A DNA stretch of 64,000 nt from Paenibacillus_L residui (GTDB taxonomy: Bacteria > Bacillota > Bacilli > Paenibacillales > NBRC-103111). The notes under the pieces were generated by a model. It saw only the letters and a list, made by a program, of their open reading frames with translations. It was not told the DNA's origin and searched no databases. Each line of letters starts with the position of its first letter. Within the stretch, counting starts at the first letter, position 1. Both the position numbers and the translations under genes were made by a program. Shown here in pieces: positions 1-7,518 of this stretch. The stretch covers positions 12,638 to 76,637 of the forward strand of contig NZ_JBHTIU010000023.1 of the NCBI RefSeq assembly GCF_042677205.1. Direction: 5' to 3'.

Positions 1-180
1 ATGTACCGTCACCAACCAATCAGCCACCAGATAGTCTTGCATTTCATGCTTCATACTATCAAGTTTTAACCCGGTTTCAGTGATCGTCCCGAGTTCCGCT
101 GGTACGCCATCAATAACTTGGCCGGCCTTTCTGTCCATGTTCAGACCTAATACGTTCACAAACTCCTTAAATGGATCCAT
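1..180 (-). CDS. Baseplate protein, XkdR/DUF2577-like (partial)
   Basis: The first 60 codons of a minus-strand gene that runs off the left edge. It starts at an ATG (178-180) that overlaps the end of the hub gene by 14 bp, as is usual in this phage operon. The visible part has a GTIT..GLKLD strand pattern like the OB-fold start of DUF2577/XkdR proteins, and it sits exactly where XkdR follows XkdQ in PBSX. Family assignment rests on this short pattern plus position, so the role in the baseplate is an inference. Confidence 0.5.
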   Translation of the reverse strand, partial: MDPFKEFVNVLGLNMDRKAGQVIDGVPAELGTITETGLKLDSMKHEMQDYLVADWLVTVH

Positions 181-1303
181 AGCCGTATACCCTCCTTTTA
201 ACAACATCAGGCCAAGCCACTTCCACGGTCATCTCACCCGGACTTCCTAAGTTATGCTGAACAGAAATGACAAGCAAGTCTAGCCCGTTGAGTCGAACCA
301 TGTCGCCGGCTCTGATTGTGTTAATATCGATAGCAACGACAGAAAACGACTCTTGCATTCCTGCGAGCATTTCCTTGGCGGCCTTACGGGCTTGGGCAAC
401 GGACTTTATTTCACTATCTTGGATGATCTTCTGGATCGTTCCGTATTTAGCTGTTTCACCTTTTTCAATAGCCAGGACCGGGGAAGGTATGTCTTGCTTT
501 GTTTTTGGTTTTTTGCCACCTGCTTTTTTCCCAGTAGAACCTGCAGCATATTTCCGGATGTATTCTTCCAACTCTGCATCCGACATACCGTCTGTATTCA
601 GTTTTACATTCATTTGACTGGCGCGGCTTTTCTCTTGCGTTCCAAGCACCTTCGCTTGAGTGACAGCCCCCTGCAGCGTTCGGAGTTGGTTCAACTCCTT
701 GATGTTCTGATTCGATTCCAAGACCCACACCGTTTTATTTGTACCAAGTTCGTACAGTTCTAATCCATTCGGTGTCATTCTAGGGCGGTACATCTTTCCG
801 CCTTTTTTCACGGTCTCCTTGAGGTCGGCCATGATCATGGAATGAATAGAGCGGGGACGATATACTGCCTTGGAAAGGGCCACTCCTGTTTCCGGGATGC
901 TGGCAATAGGAATCTGCCAATCAGCAGCATATTTCCGCAGCCGCTGACTAGCTGTCTGCCCGGCTGGGAGAATGTTTTCATCCTCGGATTGTTGCAGGTA
1001 TATCGTTCTGTCGTAGGCTGTTACGGTTAGCGTTTTGTGCCCTTTGTCTTTACTATCGCACTCCCAAATAACACCGGGATGCAAAAGATACACCATTCCG
1101 CTCCCGTCAAAAGGTACACCCGAAACACGGATTTCATCTCCCGGACCGATTTCCGGAAAGTCATCCGTAATGGATACTCGAATGATTGCCCTGTATGCGA
1201 TCTCTTCGAGTGAATCTTCGAGCGTCACGCCCTCAAGTAATTCTCTCAAATAGTACTGATTTCGTAGGATCACATCATACCTTTTGGCACCTGGAGTAAT
1301 CAT
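167..1303 (-). CDS. xkdQ: Tail hub / late control protein, XkdQ (YqbQ) family
   Basis: A 378-residue protein of the XkdQ/YqbQ group, related to late-control gpD hub proteins that join the tail tube to the baseplate spike. The N-terminus starts like XkdQ (GAKRYDVIL) and the C-terminus has the usual QHNLGSPGEMTVEVAW-type ending. A lysine/glycine-rich linker lies near residues 250-272. It follows the LysM protein with a 4-bp overlap (1300-1303) and is followed by an XkdR-like gene, the PBSX order. Length is close to the family norm. Confidence 0.85.
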   Translation of the reverse strand: MITPGAKRYDVILRNQYYLRELLEGVTLEDSLEEIAYRAIIRVSITDDFPEIGPGDEIRVSGVPFDGSGMVYLLHPGVIWECDSKDKGHKTLTVTAYDRTIYLQQSEDENILPAGQTASQRLRKYAADWQIPIASIPETGVALSKAVYRPRSIHSMIMADLKETVKKGGKMYRPRMTPNGLELYELGTNKTVWVLESNQNIKELNQLRTLQGAVTQAKVLGTQEKSRASQMNVKLNTDGMSDAELEEYIRKYAAGSTGKKAGGKKPKTKQDIPSPVLAIEKGETAKYGTIQKIIQDSEIKSVAQARKAAKEMLAGMQESFSVVAIDINTIRAGDMVRLNGLDLLVISVQHNLGSPGEMTVEVAWPDVVKRRVYGYGSI

Positions 1304-1941
1304 GATAGCACCAACTTCTGACCGGGAAATATTTTGCTAGGATCCGGGCCTATGGTTGATTTGTTCAACTCATATAGTTCTTTATACTTGGCTCCGTTTC
1401 CCAATTCAAGCTTTGCTATTTTCCACAAGCTATCTCCAGATTTCACAGTATATGTCTTGGGCACCGGCTTGAGATCTGACCGTGGTTCTCCTGCAGAATC
1501 ATTTGTGACAGCGGCCATCTCTGCCGTTGTTCTCGCCTTCACTTCACGCCACTGCCTAAACTCTACCTCGTACTGAATGTCACCGGTTTCTCCCCCAACG
1601 TAGCGGTATTCCGTTCTAGTGAGCAGTGCAGTGATGTTGACATAGGTATGCGTGATAAGCAATTGTATGGGAGCCCGCTTTATCCTCCAATTTATTAACA
1701 TGGCCATCGCCTCGTTAGGATCCGGAATATCGGGATACCGGCAATAGGATGGATCATATTCAGCCGGAAAAAAGGAAGAAAAAGAAACTCCCGATCGCTC
1801 ATCACCATTTGGAAAGTCGATGTCACCAATATTGACGATAGAAACCGTTTCGATCTTTTTAGCTCCGGGGCAAATGACTTCTTCCGGATTTACCGGTAGC
1901 CGAAGCTGACCGCCTGCCGGATCAATAATATAAAAATCCAC
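1300..1941 (-). CDS. xkdP: LysM-domain tail/baseplate protein, XkdP family
   Basis: A 213-residue protein. Residues 1-140 match the XkdP/YqbP/gp53 baseplate fold in pattern; residues about 163-212 are a LysM domain (YTVKSGDSLWKIA ... PGQKLVL) expected to bind peptidoglycan during injection. It lies between the tape measure and the hub, as in PBSX and the skin element. A gap of about 380 bp to the tape measure holds an oppositely oriented toxin-antitoxin locus. Confidence 0.85.
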   Translation of the reverse strand: MDFYIIDPAGGQLRLPVNPEEVICPGAKKIETVSIVNIGDIDFPNGDERSGVSFSSFFPAEYDPSYCRYPDIPDPNEAMAMLINWRIKRAPIQLLITHTYVNITALLTRTEYRYVGGETGDIQYEVEFRQWREVKARTTAEMAAVTNDSAGEPRSDLKPVPKTYTVKSGDSLWKIAKLELGNGAKYKELYELNKSTIGPDPSKIFPGQKLVLS

Positions 1942-1954
1942 TTGATCACCACCA

Positions 1955-1987
1955 ACAAAAAAGGCGCAGCTCTCGATGGAGTGCGCC
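1955..1987 (-). terminator. Possible second minus-strand terminator
   Basis: GGCGCA and TGCGCC arms (about 1962-1986) with a run of six or more A on the left of the plus strand, so a U-run on the minus strand. It lies just before the LysM gene. It could stop longer antisense RNA or attenuate the late operon. Confidence 0.4.
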
Positions 1988-1992
1988 TCTCA

Positions 1993-2001
1993 TGGTATAA
2001 T
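1993..2001 (+). promoter_or_regulatory. Extended -10 promoter of the type I toxin
   Basis: TATAAT at 1996-2001 preceded by TG at 1993-1994 gives an extended -10. No good -35 is seen at 17 bp. It faces the toxin gene about 65 bp downstream. Transcription would run against the phage late operon. Confidence 0.6.
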
Positions 2002-2043
2002 ATGGCTTGTACAATTGTATGGCTTGATAGGGCGGTCGGCTAA

Positions 2044-2058
2044 CTCCCGGAAGGGAGG
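2044..2058 (+). promoter_or_regulatory. Hairpin hiding the toxin ribosome binding site
   Basis: CTCCC (2044-2048) can pair with GGGAG (2053-2057) around a GGAA (GNRA) tetraloop. The right arm is the Shine-Dalgarno sequence GGGAGG of the toxin, so the mRNA can mask its own start. Ribosome binding site sequestration is a known control in BsrG/TxpA-type toxins. Confidence 0.6.
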
Positions 2059-2066
2059 TGATGCCC

Positions 2067-2174
2067 GTGAGCGTATACGAAGCGCTATCCGTAATGTTCC
2101 AGTTTGGAATCTGGATAATCGCGTTGATAACTCTGGTTATTACGCTGCTGATATATGCGAACAAAAAGAAATAG
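2067..2174 (+). CDS. Type I toxin, BsrG/TxpA (holin-like toxin) family
   Basis: A 35-residue peptide with a short charged head (MSVYEAL), one hydrophobic membrane segment (residues about 9-30) and a lysine tail (NKKK). This is the pattern of BsrG and TxpA of Bacillus prophages (M-T-V-Y-E-S-L start, basic end). The start is taken as GTG 2067, 8 nt after GGGAGG (2053-2058); the upstream ATG at 2061 is only 2 nt from that site. It is on the plus strand inside an otherwise minus-strand late operon, with its own promoter, terminator and an opposing RNA. Family knowledge says such peptides damage the membrane when the antisense RNA is lost, for example when the prophage is cured. Confidence 0.85.
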   Translation: MSVYEALSVMFQFGIWIIALITLVITLLIYANKKK

Positions 2175-2286
2175 ACCGCCCCATGCAAAGGTATGCGGTC
2201 TATTTCTGCCGTGTAAGCTTTGAAAAGCCTACCGCCCTTAAAAGCGGCTATTGTACTGGAGCCGGTGCCAGCCGGCTCCTTTTACT
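2161..2286 (-). ncRNA. Antitoxin antisense RNA (SR4/RatA-like)
   Basis: A minus-strand promoter (2293-2321) would start an RNA near 2286. A perfect 12-bp stem (2195-2206 with 2168-2179) followed by a U-run on the minus strand would end it near 2161. The RNA of about 125 nt overlaps the toxin mRNA 3' end, including its stop codon and terminator. This matches RatA and SR4, which pair with toxin mRNA 3' regions. Ends are inferred from sequence only. Confidence 0.7.
2258..2284 (+). terminator. Terminator of the toxin mRNA
   Basis: GGAGCCGG (2258-2265) pairs with CCGGCTCC (2272-2279) and is followed by a short T-run. It lies about 85 bp after the toxin stop codon, so the mRNA has a long 3' UTR open to the antisense RNA. 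Confidence 0.75.
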
Positions 2287-2292
2287 ATTCTA

Positions 2293-2321
2293 AGTGTAGC
2301 ATGTAGGATTTATACGTGCAA
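2293..2321 (-). promoter_or_regulatory. Promoter of the antisense antitoxin RNA
   Basis: On the minus strand TTGCAC (2316-2321), a 17-bp spacer and TACACT (2293-2298). This is a good vegetative promoter and stronger in its -35 than the toxin promoter, as expected for an antitoxin RNA in excess. Confidence 0.7.
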
Positions 2322-2324
2322 TGG

Positions 2325-4808
2325 TCAGTTCCTATTTTCCATGGCCCGCTTTAATTGGTCCGTTAGGGCCCTTGCTACTCTTCCTCCTATTTGGTTAGAG
2401 ACTTCTTCATAGTCCATCTCTTCTTTCACATTCAGTTGCACCGCACCCACCGGGATGTTGATCTGATACTCATTCTTCACTTCATTTTTTATATTTTTCA
2501 GCAGGCTGGATATTTGATCTACTTGCTGATCAGATATCTGCACCGTAGGATTCTTCTGAACCGCCTTTTTTAGATTTATTCCTCCAAGGGAGAGTGTCTG
2601 ATCGTACCAAGTCTTTTCGACTTTCTCCTGTTGAAAATTCATCACCCTTTGTAAAAGCCCTTGTGTTTCTGTACCCAACAATACCGATATGTTCACATCA
2701 CGTATTTTCTCGGTTGGCTGATTAATTCCATTTACCACGGACATTCTCTCATGCGTCGGCTTTGCGCCCCATTGCAGCATCGCGGGATTGTCTTTATAAA
2801 TTTCCGAAAACTCTTGCGCTCTTTGGGCGCGGTTTTGCTGAAGTTTCTCGCTTGTTTCATATGAAGACATCAGCATATTTCCTATGGCAAGTGGAAGTCC
2901 GAACCCCCTGATCCACTTAGGATATTTTCCAATCCATTTTCTGTTAGCCATTGGGTTGGCAGGAGATGAACTTGGTTTCGGCGGCTTAGCCCATTTCGTT
3001 GGTGTCTGATACCTTCTCCACAAGTTAGGGTCATTAGGGCTTCTAGGATTTGCCTGAACAGGTGGTTTCGAGTTAGTGGGGGTTGTTGACCCTCCTCTAG
3101 GAGCGGTACTTGTCTTTTCGCCAGGAGCCCCCCTCCTCCCACTCGGAATTCTACTATCAGGCGATCCCGCATTTTTGGATTTGCCTAACATCCCTTTCAT
3201 CCAATCCCAGATGCCTTTACCAAATTTAGCGGGTTTCTTCCCCATTTTATATATTTTAGATGCCAGCCACACATCAAACAACAAGGCTGCGATACTTCCC
3301 ATACCACTTGATTCTCCACCTAACCAAGTCGGCTGGATATTTTTAAAAGCCTCAGCAGCCTTATTCGCTATCGCTTTTGCATCAAAAGCTTCTATAAAAG
3401 ATTCAAAGAAAGCCTTGCCCGCTGTTTTCCCAGCCTGGACATACGGATTCGGATCCTTGATATCATCGTCCTTGACGAACAAACTAAGACCGCCCATAAT
3501 CAAACCCTTTGCTCCACCACCGAGCACCTCTCCGATTCTCGAAGTGATCTCCCTAAGCCTCTGCTCGCCACCACTGGCCCACCATTCCGAAAAAGGCTTA
3601 GTGACCAGCTCGTCCCATGCGATTTTGAGTTTTCCCCAAAAATCTGCATTCTGGAACTCGGGATTCTTCCTCAACTGACTAATGGCCGTCGTCATGCCTT
3701 CGATCTTGTTTACAAATGAGGTCCCAATGTTCTTTCCGAGCTCCTCGAACCACTGACCGATCTTTGCGACAGTCTCTTTGTTCTCTGAACGCCATTCGCG
3801 GAATCGTTTGAGCGCAGGAGTGATCGCATCGGATACACCTTTTCCCCATCGAAAAAAGACATTCTCAGTGAAGAATGTCTTTGTGCCAAGGAGAAGGTTT
3901 TGCAAGTTACCGCTCATCTTCTCCATCATTCCGTCAAAACGCGCGAACTCCTTAGTAGCGAGTGGCCATGCCCTTGAAATGTCTACACCAAGCTCAGATA
4001 GAGCTTCGATACGTGCTCTTGCGTCCCCGGATATTGCTCCCATCTCTTGCAGCCGAGATGTCATGGCTCCAACCGGCCTGCCGGATTGCATTGCATCGTA
4101 CAATCGTCCCATCCAAAGGGCAACGTCCGCGAATTCATTCTGCGTACCGGCCGCGATATCCCCGATACGAGTCAATTCCTCACCGACAGAGAGTTTCCCC
4201 TTCGTAAAAACCTCCAAAATCCGGCTCGACTGAAAGATTTCGTCCCGCTTATATGGGGTTCGTCCGGCAAACGCGATGAGTTCTTCCATTCGTTCTTCTG
4301 CAGCTTCTATGCTGCCGAGGAGGACGTCAAAAGCCGTTGTAGTAGATTGTCGGCCCATGACAATATTCAAGCCAAATGCGGTGGTCCCTGCTATCCCTCC
4401 ACCTACGCCTAGTGCCGCAAGTGGACTCGTTAACATGCCTGTGATTTTTTTGATCGTTCCGGTGACCATGTCCTTGGCCTGGATAACAACCGTATAGGGG
4501 GCTCGCGATAGGCTTGTCATAAATGACCTAATTTTCTGGGCAGGGCCAGACACCCGATCACGCAATGTGGCTGTAGGCTTTGCATTAGTTTGATTAAGTC
4601 GCCTAATCTTTCCCGTGATCTGTTGGACAATGCTTGATACTTTGTCTTTCAAAGTTGCCTTGGGATTAATTTTTGATTTGCCTAATGCAGCTGCACGACG
4701 CTCAGTATGCTCCAGCATCTTGTCCATTGCCTTGAGCTGCTTCTCTGCGCCTTCAACGCCATCCGTGCCAATAACTAAATCGAGCCTATAAAACTCCTGT
4801 TCTGCCAC
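2325..4808 (-). CDS. Tail tape measure protein, XkdO-like
   Basis: An 827-residue protein that sets tail length and is ejected ahead of the DNA. The first 120 residues are lysine/threonine-rich and helical; residues about 120-400 hold the conserved tape-measure N-terminal region with a Gly-rich hydrophobic stretch (around 125-150). A proline/serine-rich low-complexity linker spans about 545-640, followed by another hydrophobic stretch. The end is helical and charged. It follows the tail assembly chaperone genes and overlaps the frameshift ORF by 23 bp. It is much shorter than XkdO of PBSX, suggesting a shorter tail. Confidence 0.88.
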   Translation of the reverse strand: MAEQEFYRLDLVIGTDGVEGAEKQLKAMDKMLEHTERRAAALGKSKINPKATLKDKVSSIVQQITGKIRRLNQTNAKPTATLRDRVSGPAQKIRSFMTSLSRAPYTVVIQAKDMVTGTIKKITGMLTSPLAALGVGGGIAGTTAFGLNIVMGRQSTTTAFDVLLGSIEAAEERMEELIAFAGRTPYKRDEIFQSSRILEVFTKGKLSVGEELTRIGDIAAGTQNEFADVALWMGRLYDAMQSGRPVGAMTSRLQEMGAISGDARARIEALSELGVDISRAWPLATKEFARFDGMMEKMSGNLQNLLLGTKTFFTENVFFRWGKGVSDAITPALKRFREWRSENKETVAKIGQWFEELGKNIGTSFVNKIEGMTTAISQLRKNPEFQNADFWGKLKIAWDELVTKPFSEWWASGGEQRLREITSRIGEVLGGGAKGLIMGGLSLFVKDDDIKDPNPYVQAGKTAGKAFFESFIEAFDAKAIANKAAEAFKNIQPTWLGGESSGMGSIAALLFDVWLASKIYKMGKKPAKFGKGIWDWMKGMLGKSKNAGSPDSRIPSGRRGAPGEKTSTAPRGGSTTPTNSKPPVQANPRSPNDPNLWRRYQTPTKWAKPPKPSSSPANPMANRKWIGKYPKWIRGFGLPLAIGNMLMSSYETSEKLQQNRAQRAQEFSEIYKDNPAMLQWGAKPTHERMSVVNGINQPTEKIRDVNISVLLGTETQGLLQRVMNFQQEKVEKTWYDQTLSLGGINLKKAVQKNPTVQISDQQVDQISSLLKNIKNEVKNEYQINIPVGAVQLNVKEEMDYEEVSNQIGGRVARALTDQLKRAMENRN

Positions 4809-4959
4809 GTTTCCGCCCTCCCTTCGGTTTGGGCTTAGGCAATGACTCTATCTCTTTTTCGGTAAATGCTAGCAATAGTGTTCTTTCTCCCCGGGGCAAA
4901 GACCAAAAAGCTCCGGGCCTCAGATGGTGCTGCACCCACATGTGGTACAGCGCCGTCAT
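4786..4959 (-). CDS. Tail assembly chaperone, frameshift extension (gpT-like)
   Basis: A 57-codon reading frame (MTALYHMWVQHHLRPG start, basic PKPKPKGGRKRGR end) in the -1 frame after the XkdN-like gene. It has no stop codon between itself and the slippery site at the end of that gene, so a -1 shift there fuses the two. W-x-x-x-H-x-R-P-G near the start resembles second tail chaperone reading frames of other phages. A weak GGGGGA site also precedes the ATG. It overlaps the tape measure start. Confidence 0.75.
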   Translation of the reverse strand: MTALYHMWVQHHLRPGAFWSLPRGERTLLLAFTEKEIESLPKPKPKGGRKRGRTGVL

Positions 4960-4986
4960 CGTTCCCCCGGAGCCTATTAGTTTTTT
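4908..4986 (-). promoter_or_regulatory. Programmed -1 ribosomal frameshift signal
   Basis: On the minus strand the heptamer A AAA AAC (4980-4986) is in the zero frame directly before the TAA stop of the XkdN-like gene. After a spacer of about 4 nt, AGGCTCCGGG (4966-4975) can pair over 10 bp, with one G-U, with CCCGGAGCTT (4908-4917). Slippery heptamer plus downstream stem is the standard -1 frameshift design, and tail chaperone genes are its best-known phage site. Confidence 0.75.
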
Positions 4987-5420
4987 ATGTCTTCAATTTC
5001 TACTCCCCACCCGGAGAGCTCAAGGACCTTATCTCCGACGGCGTCCAACTCGCCAGCCAACAGCATGCGACGAACCACTTGCTCGCCTCCCGATACCTTT
5101 AGACGAGAAACTAAACGCGGATCTCCCCAACCATTTAATTTGAGTCCCTTAACTTCAATATTTGCAGTAGCATTAGAAATGATTAGTGCGCTGAAGAGCT
5201 CATTATCGAACTTCTCCTCCAGCCGGCCTCCAACCTTTTTCCTTGTTACGCATTGTTCTTTCAAGCTATCTACCTTACCAGATGTCAGCCCGCGTAAAGT
5301 CAGCTTCATGTCCAGCCGTTCAATGTATACCGTTGCCTGCGGTAAGTTTTCGGCTGTTTCAAGCAGCATATCCAGTATTTGATCTTCGGAGTATTCTTCA
5401 ACGTTTTTCTTCATTTTCAC
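4977..5420 (-). CDS. xkdN: Tail assembly chaperone, XkdN (YqbN) family
   Basis: A 147-residue protein of the XkdN family. It is thought to bind the tape measure protein during tail assembly, the role of lambda gpG. The centre has the family pattern LTLRGLTSGKVDSLKEQC and the C-terminus holds two short helices. It lies between the tail tube and tape measure genes. The last sense codons AAA AAC form a slippery site, so a longer fusion of about 212 residues is expected at low rate. Confidence 0.88.
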   Translation of the reverse strand: MKMKKNVEEYSEDQILDMLLETAENLPQATVYIERLDMKLTLRGLTSGKVDSLKEQCVTRKKVGGRLEEKFDNELFSALIISNATANIEVKGLKLNGWGDPRLVSRLKVSGGEQVVRRMLLAGELDAVGDKVLELSGWGVEIEDIKN

Positions 5421-5439
5421 ATTCCTCCAGTGAGTAAAT

Positions 5440-5847
5440 TTAATTTGCGATTATAGGGTCGATCAACTCGAAACCCTCAAAAGTAAACGGGGTTTCTTCC
5501 ATGACTTCTTCACCAGCCGTCCAGTTTGCTAGTTGTATAGAATCAGGCATGCAACGCATTAAGCGCACTCGTTCAAATCCATACGCTTCCGGATCATCCA
5601 GAGTTGTGATGATCTCAAACTTAGTGAAACCACGGCGGATCATATCAGATGTAACTTTGTATCCACTGATCGTTCCAGATCCGCGACGAGCACCCTTCTT
5701 AAACTGCACCCAGTCATACCCGACGAGATTTAATTCTCGCTTATCGATTTCGACGGTGGCTTCAAGATGGTTTATGTTCGTTTGCCAAACACCATTAATG
5801 TAAGCTTTTGCATACGTACCAAGACTAACACGAGTAGGATCAAGCAT
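5440..5847 (-). CDS. xkdM: Tail tube protein, XkdM (YqbM) family
   Basis: A 135-residue protein with the XkdM pattern: a start of the LDP-TRV-SGT type, the AYINGVWQTNI segment and KRELNLVGYDWVQFKKG region. It forms the inner tube of the contractile tail. A strong GGAGGTG site precedes the ATG. It follows the sheath gene and precedes the chaperone, the standard myovirus order. Confidence 0.9.
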   Translation of the reverse strand: MLDPTRVSLGTYAKAYINGVWQTNINHLEATVEIDKRELNLVGYDWVQFKKGARRGSGTISGYKVTSDMIRRGFTKFEIITTLDDPEAYGFERVRLMRCMPDSIQLANWTAGEEVMEETPFTFEGFELIDPIIAN

Positions 5848-5862
5848 ATGTGTTCACCTCCG

Positions 5863-7293
5863 TTATTTCACAATGAATGTACCGAAAATTTGTTCCATCA
5901 CATCTGTTAGGCGTGCTTCCCATTTCAAGAAAACTTGATCGGGATCCGGGTTCGGATAGTCCGGATCCAAGTAAACATCATATCCAGTGGACTCAATCAC
6001 ACCAGCGTTAGCCAGCGTTCGCAAATACTCTTTACAAGCACCGATCAATGCCAGACGACCCTCCTCAGTATTGTTCACTTTACCGATATACGAGTCTTCA
6101 GCCGTCCGCTGAAGATCAAGGTTGACCGAATCCATGACGCTGATTGTCCGGATCTTCTTCCATGCGTTACTCTGCCCTTGGCGCAAACTAATCAGACTGT
6201 TGACGCCGCGTAACACCTTCACCTGGCGACCATCGTGAATGAGTAAGAATACTCCATTCCGAACCGCTTGCTCCTGCTCGGTACGGGTCCACCGACGAGT
6301 CACATCCTCAAACGGTGTACCTGCATATGTCGTGGCAGCACTCAGTGGCGTACCTGCAATCAAACCGGCGACGAAGGCGGCCACTTGAGCAGAACTATAT
6401 CGCACTCCATTTAAAACAGCGCCAGTACCGACATTGACAATGCCCTCATGGTTCACTTGCGCACTCTTATTGATCGCTTTTGTTACCGCATCTGCAGCAG
6501 TATCGTCAGCAGTTGATCCACCAAGCACAGCAACTATGCCTTTTCCTGCATCCCTCACGCGAGATACCCACGAGACAACGCTCGCTCGCAAAGCTGCTTC
6601 TGATATCCCGTCCAGAGTCGTAACATTGAACTCCTGCGCTTCGATTGCATCTAAAGCAGCCATATAGTCGGCATTCGTGACACCGGTTATGCCAGAGTCG
6701 CCCCCAATCATCGGTACACTGGAAACATCCGCAAGGACGCCGTCAGCCATTTTCGTAGCTACGATCCACTTGTTTTCGCTGTCCCCATTAATGACTTCAG
6801 CAGCTTTGTTCTCCGCGAACGTAAACGTCCGAAGCAGAGTTGTGCCATCGTAAAGCTTAATGTCCTTTTTCGTGCTGTCCACAAGACTTGTCTGGACAGT
6901 GATTTTGAAATTGTTCCCACGCGCCCCTGGGTATCTGGCTTCCAATTTAAGTACATCCGTGCTCGAGTCGCCTTGTAAAGTGAGCGTTGCTGTAGCTGCA
7001 GTATCAGCGGCCAGTCTATACGCCAGTACTTTCTGAGCTCCGCCCATCAGCGCGAAGCGTAGAGTGGTATACGCTGTTGCGCCGCCCGACTCATCGTCTG
7101 TATACATATCTCTAATTCTGGACTCACTCGTGATCTCAACGAATTCCCGGACCGGTCCCCAGTGAGCCTTCACGGGAACAACCACGGTGCCCCGTGCTCC
7201 CTGTTGTATGGACGCAGTAGCTGCCGCCATGAAATTCATATAAAAACCGGGTAACACCGGCATATCCGTCGGACTCCAATTTCCTCCTGCCAC
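5863..7293 (-). CDS. xkdK: Contractile tail sheath protein, XkdK (YqbK) family
   Basis: A 476-residue protein of the PBSX-type tail sheath family. The N-terminal part has the PVLPGFYMNF start and a conserved GARGTVVVPV stretch; the C-terminal 120 residues (from about 360) form the conserved sheath domain ending DVMEQIFGTFIV. Its presence shows that the phage is a myovirus with a contractile tail. The start is GTG, placed directly after the TAA stop of the upstream gene. Confidence 0.93.
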   Translation of the reverse strand: MAGGNWSPTDMPVLPGFYMNFMAAATASIQQGARGTVVVPVKAHWGPVREFVEITSESRIRDMYTDDESGGATAYTTLRFALMGGAQKVLAYRLAADTAATATLTLQGDSSTDVLKLEARYPGARGNNFKITVQTSLVDSTKKDIKLYDGTTLLRTFTFAENKAAEVINGDSENKWIVATKMADGVLADVSSVPMIGGDSGITGVTNADYMAALDAIEAQEFNVTTLDGISEAALRASVVSWVSRVRDAGKGIVAVLGGSTADDTAADAVTKAINKSAQVNHEGIVNVGTGAVLNGVRYSSAQVAAFVAGLIAGTPLSAATTYAGTPFEDVTRRWTRTEQEQAVRNGVFLLIHDGRQVKVLRGVNSLISLRQGQSNAWKKIRTISVMDSVNLDLQRTAEDSYIGKVNNTEEGRLALIGACKEYLRTLANAGVIESTGYDVYLDPDYPNPDPDQVFLKWEARLTDVMEQIFGTFIVK

Positions 7294-7509
7294 TTAGTTC
7301 ACCTTCCTTTTCAAGAATTGATCGATCAACCGTTTGACCTCATCGATCGTCAGTTCTGCTTGACCATTACCGTACAGCGCCCCCACAAGCACTTCGGGGC
7401 GAACAGCAAAAAGATCCTCGGCATTGGCCGCAAGCTCCTCAACGGGGTAACGTGGAATTGTTGTTGAGTTCTCAGTAAGCTGCTGTTTCTTGTCCGGCTT
7501 CTCAGCCAT
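7294..7509 (-). CDS. Small tail-region protein, YqzN/YkzM family
   Basis: A 71-residue protein with the YqzN/YkzM pattern (YPVEELAANAEDLFAVRPEVLVGAL) that is found just before the sheath gene in PBSX-like phages. The function is unknown. The stop codon abuts the GTG start of the sheath gene, so translation is probably coupled. Confidence 0.8.
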   Translation of the reverse strand: MAEKPDKKQQLTENSTTIPRYPVEELAANAEDLFAVRPEVLVGALYGNGQAELTIDEVKRLIDQFLKRKVN

Positions 7510-7518
7510 TCACATCAC

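Noticed and set aside
1946..2188. An 80-codon minus-strand frame opposite the toxin gene
   Set aside because: The opposing small peptide with its own expression signals explains the region better; this frame has no ribosome binding site and would cross the antisense RNA terminator.
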